Shown here piece by piece: positions 5,785 through 11,081 of a stretch of DNA of 11,081 nucleotides. Position numbers and translations under genes: made by a program. Under the pieces are notes generated by a model that worked only from the letters and a program-made list of their open reading frames with translations, did not search any database and was not told the DNA's origin. Source of the DNA: an uncultured Clostridia bacterium (GTDB lineage: Bacteria; Bacillota; Clostridia; Christensenellales; UBA1242); NCBI GenBank assembly GCA_937914725.1, contig CALDMJ010000068.1, positions 1 through 11,081 on the forward strand, in the 5' to 3' direction. The number at the start of each line of letters is the position of its first letter. Position 1 is the stretch's first letter.

Positions 5785-7860
5785 ATGCCTAGAGAATATG
5801 CTCTTGCGGACATTCGCAATATTGGTATTATGGCGCACATCGACGCTGGTAAAACTACAACTACCGAACGTATTTTGTATTTTACTGGTAAGACTCACAA
5901 AATTGGTGAAGTTCACGAAGGTGCAGCAACAATGGACTGGATGGTGCAAGAACAAGAGCGTGGTATCACAATCACGAGTGCTGCAACAACAACACAATGG
6001 AAAGGTAAACGCATCAACATCATCGACACGCCGGGACACGTTGACTTCACAATCGAAGTTTCACGTTCTTTGAAAGTGCTTGATGGCGCTGTAGCAGTAT
6101 TTTGCGCTCGCGGCGGTGTTCAACCACAATCAGAAAATGTTTGGAAACAAGCAAATGACTGTAATGTCCCACGTATGGCTTATGTCAACAAAATGGACAT
6201 TAACGACGCAAACTTTTTCAGAGTTATCGAAATGATGAAAAAGAGATTGCCAAAATCTAATCCCGTTGCAATTCAACTACCAATAGGGGCAAGTGAAACC
6301 TTTAAAGGTATCATCGACCTTGTAAAAATGGATGCAACATATTATGATGAGGAAGACCCAACAAAAGAACCGACCGTCACTGAAATTCCTGCTGATATGC
6401 TTGACCTTGCGAAAGAATATCGCGAAAAGCTTGTCGAAGCAGCAGCGGAATGCGACGACGAATTGCTTGAAAAGTACCTCGGCGGCGAGGAAATCACCGA
6501 AGCAGACCTCAAGAAAGCAATTAGAAAGGGTGTTATTGAATTGAAAATGAACCCTGTTACTTGTGGTACATCATATAAGAATAAGGGTGTTCGTAAACTT
6601 TTGGACGCTGTCGTTGATTATATGCCATCGCCACTTGATATTCCGCCAGTTGTTAGTGCCGACGGAAAGGAAGTTCGCCACACAAGTGACGAAGAACCAT
6701 TCGCAGCGCTCGCATTCAAAATTGCGGATGACCCATATGGCACAGTAACATACATTCGTGTCTACAGTGGTGTGCTTGAAAGCGGTTCATACGTCTACAA
6801 CTCATCGAAAGACAAGAAAGAAAGAATCGGTCGTCTCGTGCAAATGCACGCAAACGAACGCAAAGAAATTAGCGAAGTAAGAGCAGGGGATATCGCGGCT
6901 GTCGTCGGTTTGAAAGACACAACAACAGGTGACACACTCTGCGACCAAGCGCACCCAATTGTTCTTGAGCCTATGCACTTTGTCGAACCAGTCATCCAAA
7001 TTGCGATTGAACCTAAGACAAAGCAAGGTCAAGAAAAAATGGTTGCAGCGCTCTTGAGATTTGCTAAAGAAGACCCTACATTCCGCACATACACCGACCA
7101 AGAAAGTGGTCAAACAATTATGGCGGGTATCGGGGAACTCCAACTTGATATTTATAGAGACCGTCTCCTTCGTGAATTCCACGTCGAAGCGAACATCGGT
7201 AAACCTCAGGTTGCATACCGTGAAACAATCAAAAAGCCGGTCGAAGTTGAAGGGAAATATATCCGTCAAAGCGGTGGTAAAGGTCAATACGGTCACTGCG
7301 TTGTAACTATGGAACCTCTTGAAGCGGGCTCAGGATTTGTATTTGAAGATAAAACCGTCGGTGGTTCTATCCCTAAAGAATATATCCCAGCAATTCAAGC
7401 AGGTATCGACGAAGCAAGAATGAACGGTATCTTGGCAGGATTTGAAACTGTTGACTTCAAAGTTACAGTTATCGATGGTTCATACCACGACGTCGACTCA
7501 TCGGAAATGGCATTTAAAATCGCAGGTTCAATGGCATTTAAAGAGGGGGCTAAACAAGCAAACCCAGTAATCCTTGAACCTATTATGAAATGCGATGTCC
7601 AAGTTCCTGAAGAATATTTGGGTGACGTTATGGGTGACATTAACCGTCGTCGCGGTAACTTGAAAGAAATGGAAGCGCGTGACGGACAACAAATCATCAA
7701 CGCCGAAATTCCTTTGGCTGAAATGTTTGGTTATGCAACCGACTTGCGCTCATTGACACAAGGACGCGGTACATTCCAAATGTCACTCGACCATTATGCT
7801 GAAGTGCCAAAATTTGTTGCTGAAAAAATTATCGGCGAACGCGCTAAAGCAAACAATTAG
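5785..7860 (+). CDS. fusA: Translation elongation factor G (EF-G)
   Basis: The 691 residues match EF-G length (B. subtilis 692). The GTPase domain shows G1 AHIDAGKT (17-24), switch I RGITITSA (59-66), G3 DTPGHVDF (81-88), G4 NKMD (135-138) and a G5-like GTSYKNKG (from 261). Domain II follows (FAALAFKIADDPYGT), then domain III, domain IV with GQYGHC and the tip segment HDVDSSEMAFKIAGSMAFKEG (from 568), and domain V ending in GRGTFQMSLDHYAEVP. EF-G uses GTP to drive ribosomal translocation and, with RRF, recycling. AAGGAG at 5772-5777 lies 7 nt before the ATG. Oddity: the usually invariant GELHLD of domain III reads GELQLD, with Q453 aligned to S. aureus H457 and Y457 aligned to L461, both fusidic-acid sites. 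F88 and the R464 equivalent are conserved. The fused-in EF-G role is not in doubt. Confidence 0.98.
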   Translation: MPREYALADIRNIGIMAHIDAGKTTTTERILYFTGKTHKIGEVHEGAATMDWMVQEQERGITITSAATTTQWKGKRINIIDTPGHVDFTIEVSRSLKVLDGAVAVFCARGGVQPQSENVWKQANDCNVPRMAYVNKMDINDANFFRVIEMMKKRLPKSNPVAIQLPIGASETFKGIIDLVKMDATYYDEEDPTKEPTVTEIPADMLDLAKEYREKLVEAAAECDDELLEKYLGGEEITEADLKKAIRKGVIELKMNPVTCGTSYKNKGVRKLLDAVVDYMPSPLDIPPVVSADGKEVRHTSDEEPFAALAFKIADDPYGTVTYIRVYSGVLESGSYVYNSSKDKKERIGRLVQMHANERKEISEVRAGDIAAVVGLKDTTTGDTLCDQAHPIVLEPMHFVEPVIQIAIEPKTKQGQEKMVAALLRFAKEDPTFRTYTDQESGQTIMAGIGELQLDIYRDRLLREFHVEANIGKPQVAYRETIKKPVEVEGKYIRQSGGKGQYGHCVVTMEPLEAGSGFVFEDKTVGGSIPKEYIPAIQAGIDEARMNGILAGFETVDFKVTVIDGSYHDVDSSEMAFKIAGSMAFKEGAKQANPVILEPIMKCDVQVPEEYLGDVMGDINRRRGNLKEMEARDGQQIINAEIPLAEMFGYATDLRSLTQGRGTFQMSLDHYAEVPKFVAEKIIGERAKANN

Positions 7861-7905
7861 TGGCGAGGATAGCCCCGCGGCTGTGGGTACTGTCCCTACG
7901 CTTAA
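7858..7905 (+). repeat. Repeat unit E, joined to the fusA stop codon
   Basis: TAGTGGCGAGGATAGCCCCG begins at the fusA stop and continues CGGCTGTGGGTACTGTCCC, the same head-plus-core as units A-C between rpsG and fusA and in the same orientation. Only the first half of a unit is recognisable. Both A and E start exactly at a stop codon. Confidence 0.6.
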
Positions 7906-7912
7906 ATGACTT

Positions 7913-7960
7913 TATATCGGGAGCAAAAGCGCATAGAACGTACTTTCGCTTGCCGATATA
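7913..7960 (+). other. Long imperfect hairpin in the fusA-tuf gap
   Basis: TATATCGG (7913-7920) pairs perfectly with CCGATATA (7953-7960). Inside it, AAGCG (7927-7931) pairs with CGCTT (7947-7951). No U-run follows on either strand, so I do not call it a terminator. It overlaps the edge of an inverted repeat-family copy. Confidence 0.45.
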
Positions 7961-8100
7961 GTATGCGCGTTGCTTGTACTCACAGTACCTGTGGGTGCAG
8001 GGGCAACGAGAACCGACGCGTTTTGATACGTATGTGGCTTGCCGTCGTTCCTAAATAATAGGTACGTACTCACAGTATCTGCAGTCAAGGCGCCGCCTTG
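7947..8100 (-). repeat. Two inverted copies (F, G) of the intergenic repeat family
   Basis: Read on the minus strand, 8100-8035 and 8009-7947 both carry CAGRTACTGTGAGTAC (R = A or G) followed by a segment containing CGGCAAGC. The G copy reads GAACGACGGCAAGCC, close to GGACGGCAAGCC in unit C. Copy G starts with a perfect hairpin CAAGGC/GCCTTG (8086-8091/8095-8100). These are diverged relatives of units A-E in opposite orientation. A minus-strand open frame crosses them but has no ribosome binding site and changes character with the repeats, so I do not call a gene. Confidence 0.45.
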
Positions 8101-8202
8101 CTTTGGTGAAGTCAAATGCGCTAAAGCGGAGCGAAAATAGACTATTGGCGTGCGAAAAACAATAAAAAACGACAATAATCTAAAAAAGCATATGAAAAAC
8201 AT

Positions 8203-8231
8203 TTGACATTTTATTTAAAATTAAGTATACT
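8203..8231 (+). promoter_or_regulatory. Sigma-70-type promoter of tuf
   Basis: Perfect -35 TTGACA (8203-8208), a 17-bp spacer and -10 TATACT (8226-8231). Transcription should start near 8238, leaving a leader of about 220 nt. tuf therefore has its own strong promoter rather than depending on read-through from fusA. Confidence 0.87.
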
Positions 8232-8237
8232 TTTGGT

Positions 8238-8460
8238 TAGGATAGCATCCGATTGTATATTTTGCAATAAAAATTGAGCCACGCGCTTGCATAAGGAACG
8301 TGAGTTTCAAATCTCGCGAGTTTGAAACAAACGTTGTCATATTGCAGCAGTTTTTAGCGTACAGCAATAGTGTTCGCGACTCTATCGCGTGCCTAGAATG
8401 TGACTTGATAATAAGAGCAAAAATTAAATAGCGCTATCAAAAAAAATTAAGGAGAATAAA
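8238..8460 (+). promoter_or_regulatory. Structured 5' leader of tuf sharing elements with the rpsL leader
   Basis: The leader has GGAACG (8295-8300) closing on CGTT (8332-8335) around a perfect 8-bp hairpin GTTTCAAA (8304-8311)/TTTGAAAC (8321-8328). Next are TATTGC (8340-8345)/GCAATA (8364-8369) and TAGTGTTCG (8368-8376), which leads into hairpin CGCGA (8375-8379)/TCGCG (8385-8389). The same order GGAACG, TGA, CGTT, TAGTGTT(Y)G and hairpin occurs before rpsL. The ribosome binding site AAGGAG is at 8449-8454, 6 nt before the ATG. The regulatory role is inferred. Confidence 0.6.
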
Positions 8461-9663
8461 ATGGCTAAACAGAAATTTGTTAAAGACAAAGTCAATATGA
8501 ATGTTGGTACTATCGGTCACGTCGACCACGGTAAAACAACATTGACTGCGGCTATAACTAAAGTTCAAGCATTGAAAGGTCTTGCTGAAGCAAAGAACTA
8601 CGCTGAGATTGACTCTGCTCCTGAAGAAAGAGCACGTGGTATTACAATCAATACTTCTCACCAAGAATATAATACTGCTAAACGTCACTACGCTCACGTT
8701 GACTGCCCAGGACACAAAGACTATGTTAAAAACATGATTACAGGTGCAGCACAAATGGATGCAGCTATCCTCGTTGTTGCAGCATCAGATGGTCCTATGC
8801 CACAAACAATGGAACACATTTTGCTTGCTCGTCAAGTAGGCGTTCCATACATCGTAGTATTTATGAATAAGGTTGACCAAGTAGACGATCCAGAATTGCT
8901 TGAACTCGTTGAAATGGAAATCAGAGACCTACTTACTAAGTATGGTTTCCCAGGAGATAAGACTCCAATCATTAAGGGCTCCGCTCTTAAAGCACTTGAA
9001 GCAGCTGAAGCTGGCAAAGTAGACGACCCAGCATGCGCTTGCATTGGCGAACTTATGGACGCATTGGATACATACGTTCCAGACCCAGTTCGTGCAACTG
9101 ACAAACCTTTCTTGCTTCCAGTCGAAGATGTATTCACGATCACAGGTCGTGGTACAGTTGCAACTGGTAGAGTTGAAAGAGGTACTGTCAAGATGGGTGA
9201 TGTTGTTGAAATCGTAGGTATCAAAGATACTAAGACAACAACAATCACAGGAATTGAAATGTTCCACAAACTTATGGATTCAGCAGAAGCTGGTGACAAC
9301 GTAGGGCTATTGCTTCGTGGTATTGAAAAGAAAGACATCGAAAGAGGTCAAGTAATTGCAGCACCTAAGTCAATCACACCTCACACTGAGTTTACGGCTG
9401 AAGTCTATATCTTGAAGAAAGAAGAAGGCGGACGTCACACACCATTCTTCAATGGTTACCGTCCACAATTCTACGTTCGTACGACAGACGTTACTGGTAC
9501 AATTGAATTGCCAGAAGGCGTCGAAATGGTTATGCCAGGCGACAACATTACAATGACTGTTCGCTTGATATGCCCTATCGCTATCGAAGAAGGATTGCGT
9601 TTCGCTATCCGCGAGGGTGGTAGTACAGTAGGTTCTGGTGTCGTAACAAAGATTTTGAAATAA
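8461..9663 (+). CDS. tuf: Translation elongation factor Tu (EF-Tu)
   Basis: The 400 residues (E. coli 394, B. subtilis 396) are complete. They show G1 GHVDHGKT (19-26), switch I ARGITINTS, G3 DCPGH (81-85, with catalytic His85, E. coli H84), G4 NKVD (136-139), G5 GSALKAL, domain II (FLLPVEDVFTITGRGTVATG) and domain III (GGRHTPFFNGYRPQFYVR, ending GSGVVTKILK). EF-Tu delivers aminoacyl-tRNA to the ribosomal A site as a GTP complex. Start: AAGGAG 6 nt upstream and full family length. The gene has its own promoter and leader. Oddities: the residue after the catalytic His is Lys86 (codon 8716-8718; normally Ala in bacteria), and the conserved QTREH reads QTMEH (Met117, codon 8809-8811). No clear intrinsic terminator follows, so transcription may enter the repeat array downstream. 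Confidence 0.98.
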   Translation: MAKQKFVKDKVNMNVGTIGHVDHGKTTLTAAITKVQALKGLAEAKNYAEIDSAPEERARGITINTSHQEYNTAKRHYAHVDCPGHKDYVKNMITGAAQMDAAILVVAASDGPMPQTMEHILLARQVGVPYIVVFMNKVDQVDDPELLELVEMEIRDLLTKYGFPGDKTPIIKGSALKALEAAEAGKVDDPACACIGELMDALDTYVPDPVRATDKPFLLPVEDVFTITGRGTVATGRVERGTVKMGDVVEIVGIKDTKTTTITGIEMFHKLMDSAEAGDNVGLLLRGIEKKDIERGQVIAAPKSITPHTEFTAEVYILKKEEGGRHTPFFNGYRPQFYVRTTDVTGTIELPEGVEMVMPGDNITMTVRLICPIAIEEGLRFAIREGGSTVGSGVVTKILK

Positions 9664-9730
9664 TTTGGGACTTAACCCTGCAAAGTTTTCCCTAATTGTG
9701 AAAAATTGATGTTATGGACTAGAATATATG

Positions 9731-9745
9731 CGAGAGTTTCTCTCG
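9731..9745 (+). other. Hairpin downstream of tuf
   Basis: CGAGAG (9731-9736) and CTCTCG (9740-9745) form a perfect 6-bp stem with a TTT loop, 68 nt after the tuf stop. AATAT/ATATT sequences flank it outside a small internal loop. No U-run follows, so it is at best a weak or factor-assisted terminator. Confidence 0.4.
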
Positions 9746-10370
9746 GATATTACAGGTTATAACTTGTGTTCGAGCAAAGAACTGAAATTTGTGTTCGTGC
9801 ACGGAACTAAAACGTGTCTCTGCTTGGAGTTTCAAGTAGTCGCCTTGACTTTATATAGGCAGTCGAGCTGAAGATTAAATCAGCATCTTTGGAAAGATAA
9901 AGTTTATCCCTTTGTTTGTGAAGCGCACAAACCGCCCCGCACTTTGGCGTAAATAGTGTGTTCGGAAAAGAACTCAAAGTCACCCCGCGAAAGGTTATTT
10001 CGTGCTTCGCACTAAGGATAAAAGTGCAGTTTGCTACAACTTATAATGTGGTTTTCGCGCCTAAGAAATTAAGAGGGTGTTCAAGCCTAAGAACAGGGCA
10101 TTTGTCCGCAAGCTCATATAATTTTGCCAGAAATGCTAAGATTATATTTGATTGTAAAATGGCAGTTCAAACAAAAGAATTGAAAATTTGTATTCAAGCC
10201 TAAGAATTGCATAGCAATATGCGTGAGCATAAAGTTTGCATATGCATAGCACACTTTGTGTCTCAAAAATGGCGTTCACGTCGAAGAACTAAACACCGAT
10301 ATTTGGCTACTAAATTGTAGTAGTATTCAAGTCTAAGAAATTAAAATGACCTTCAAACCAAAGAAGAAAG

Positions 10371-10392
10371 TTTGCTTGCATTCGTGAGTAAA
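10371..10392. other. Spacer hairpin in repeat copy 1
   Basis: TTTGCTTGC pairs with GTGAGTAAA-side bases using G-U wobbles, as a 22-nt imperfect palindrome. Its counterpart in copy 2 (10894-10915) differs at paired positions, but pairing is retained there: G-T becomes G-C and G-T becomes A-T. Confidence 0.5.
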
Positions 10393-10557
10393 TTAAAAAG
10401 GTTTTCAAGTTCAAGAAATTAAATGAACATCAAATCTAAGAGTAAATGGATGTCAAACCTAAGACTAAAAGGGTGTTCACGTTGGAGAACTAAAAAACAA
10501 CATTCAGTCAAAGAATTAAAAATTGAGTTCTAGTTGAAGAAATAAAATTTAACCTCT

Positions 10558-10576
10558 GTCTTTGGAGTGCAAAGAC
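10558..10576. other. Perfect 7-bp hairpin inside the array
   Basis: GTCTTTG (10558-10564) and CAAAGAC (10570-10576) flank a 5-nt loop. It lies between box groups and overlaps a variant box with CTC/GAG arms. Confidence 0.55.
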
Positions 10577-10614
10577 ATTCAAGCCCAAGAATTTGGCGCA
10601 AGCCAGTGAAGGGG

Positions 10615-10642
10615 GCAAGTTTGCTAGAGATATCAAACTTGC
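10615..10642. other. Perfect 9-bp hairpin inside the array
   Basis: GCAAGTTTG (10615-10623) and CAAACTTGC (10634-10642) flank a 10-nt loop. This is the strongest single hairpin in the array. No T-run follows on either strand, so it is not an intrinsic terminator. Confidence 0.6.
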
Positions 10643-10687
10643 AACTACCACTAAATGGGCGTTCAAGCAAATGAACTAAAAATTTGT

Positions 10688-10702
10688 GTCTAGCAACTAG
10701 AC
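10688..10702. other. Hairpin standing in a box position
   Basis: GTCTAG (10688-10693) and CTAGAC (10697-10702) form a perfect 6-bp stem with a CAA loop. It sits where a box is expected, 26 bp after one box and 25 bp before the next, as if the box had been replaced by a stronger stem with GTC/GAC ends. Confidence 0.5.
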
Positions 10703-10712
10703 TTTAGTTGTA

Positions 10713-11081
10713 TTCAAGCCTAAGAATTTTCGATGCAAATCGACAAAATGTGCATATAAATACCTGCAAACGTATGTATATTTTGGGAAAATGGTATTCA
10801 TACTGAAGAATTGAAAAACAGTATTTGGCTACTAAATTGTAGTAGTGTTCAAGTCTAAGAAATCAAAAATGACCTTCAAACCAAAGAAGAAATTTTGCTT
10901 ACAATTGTGAGCAAATTAAAGAGGTTTTCGAGTTCAAGAAATTAAACGAACCTCAAATCTAAGAGTAAATGGATGTCAAACCTAAGACTAAAAAGGTGTT
11001 CACGTTGAAGAACTGAAAAACAATATTCAATCAAAGAATTAAAAATTGAGTTCTAGTTGAAGAAATAAAACTTAACCTCGG
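10713..11081. repeat. Higher-order repeat, copy 2 (cut by window edge)
   Basis: This is the second copy of the 523-bp unit; about 369 bp are visible. Between 10326-10556 and 10848-11079 I count about 18 differences over ~231 aligned bases by eye. Upstream of that the copies are more diverged but keep the same box order. Confidence 0.75.

Larger units (their letters stand above)
10192..10712. repeat. Higher-order repeat, copy 1 (period ~523 bp)
   Basis: This copy begins at the ATTC box at 10192 and is followed by a second copy from 10713. Equivalent landmarks are offset by 521-523 bp: boxes 10193/10713, 10275/10797, 10326/10848, 10404/10927, 10476/10999, 10528/11051, and the spacer TTTGGCTACTAAATTGTAG in both. 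Confidence 0.75.
9768..11081. repeat. Array of ~31 NTTC-N8-GAAN dyad boxes at ~25-bp spacing
   Basis: This 1.3-kb gene-free stretch runs off the window edge. It carries a recurring box of form (G/A/T/C)TTC, 6-8 nt, GAA(C/T/A/G), then a short A-rich tract. Examples are GTTC-AAGCCTAA-GAAC (10079), ATTC-AAGCCTAA-GAAT (10192), TTTC-AAGTTCAA-GAAA (10403) and CTTC-AAACCAAA-GAAG (10351). TTC positions include 9769, 9794, 9961, 10054, 10080, 10166, 10193, 10275, 10326, 10352, 10404, 10476, 10503, 10528, 10578, 10662, 10713, 10797, 10848, 10875, 10927, 10999, 11026 and 11051. Adjacent boxes are 23-27 bp apart. The dyad is kept while its closing pair varies, and variants GTC/GAC (10452, 10975) and CTC/GAG (10952) also occur. 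Longer hairpins separate groups of boxes, for example 9914-9932, 10116-10147, 10209-10222 and 10730-10743. The family was not recognised; strand and function are unknown. Confidence 0.8.

Noticed and set aside
5578..6039. Minus-strand frame overlapping the start of fusA, and similar minus-strand frames inside tuf, fusA and the surface gene
   Set aside because: They are antisense shadows of well-supported genes, without ribosome binding sites or recognisable domains.
7912..8202. 96-codon minus-strand open frame between fusA and tuf
   Set aside because: It crosses two inverted copies of the intergenic repeat (giving the similar peptides TADTVST and PTGTVST), has no Shine-Dalgarno, and overlaps the tuf promoter side. 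It is more likely repeat sequence than a gene.
10079..10087. tRNA T-arm (GTTCAAGCC fits the T-loop consensus)
   Set aside because: No acceptor, D or anticodon arm surrounds it, and the flanking GTTC/GAAC pairing is not a T-stem. The match is a by-product of the box consensus.
9958..10203. 81-codon open frame starting GTG in the array
   Set aside because: It has no ribosome binding site, its sequence is made of the repeat boxes and hairpins, and equivalent frames in neighbouring repeats are full of stops.
10894..10915. lac-operator-like palindrome (contains ACAATTGTGAGC)
   Set aside because: It is a spacer hairpin of the array with a diverged counterpart at 10371-10392; the resemblance is accidental and there is no promoter or regulator context.
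9768..11081. CRISPR array
   Set aside because: Boxes are short, degenerate and not separated by unique spacers of uniform length; the 25-bp period leaves no room for spacers and no cas gene is near.

Overview
The window looks like chromosomal DNA of an AT-leaning Firmicutes-type anaerobe, probably an uncultured Clostridia-like gut lineage. The clues are strong AGGAGG-type ribosome binding sites, near-consensus TTGACA/TATAAT promoters, the str-type order rpsL-rpsG-fusA-tuf, TGG used for Trp with no sign of recoded stops, and a giant GLUG-repeat surface protein next door. The lineage is an inference; no rRNA or taxon-specific marker is present.

Layout: (1) 3-3665, the C-terminal ~1,220 residues of a GLUG/beta-helix surface protein whose start lies before the window, closed by a strong intrinsic terminator at 3732-3765. 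(2) 3911-5294, a consensus promoter, a ~360-nt structured leader, then rpsL (S12) and rpsG (S7) as a two-gene unit. (3) 5292-5784, a gap filled by about three tandem degenerate ~90-100 bp repeat units, then a promoter-like inverted repeat and two alternative hairpins just before fusA. (4) 5785-7860, fusA (EF-G). (5) 7861-8460, more copies of the same repeat family in both orientations, then a near-perfect promoter and a ~220-nt structured leader. (6) 8461-9663, tuf (EF-Tu). (7) 9664-11081, about 1.4 kb with no credible gene. From 9768 to the window edge it is an array of about 31 short inverted-repeat boxes spaced ~25 bp apart, interrupted by longer hairpins and organised into a 523-bp higher-order repeat.

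The four translation genes supply the decoding and translocation core: S12 and S7 of the 30S subunit, the translocase EF-G and the aminoacyl-tRNA carrier EF-Tu. They look less like one tight operon than three transcription units (rpsL-rpsG, fusA, tuf) separated by repeat-filled gaps. The rpsL and tuf leaders share sequence and fold elements, which suggests a common post-transcriptional control.

The most interesting observation is the 9768-11081 array. Its boxes have the form NTTC-N8-GAAN, and the closing base pair occurs in all four Watson-Crick versions in different copies, including a compensatory double change between equivalent positions of the two 523-bp copies. That points to selection for pairing or dyad symmetry in a non-coding element I do not recognise. 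S12, EF-G and EF-Tu also carry unusual residues at positions that are normally strongly conserved and are known antibiotic or GTPase sites.
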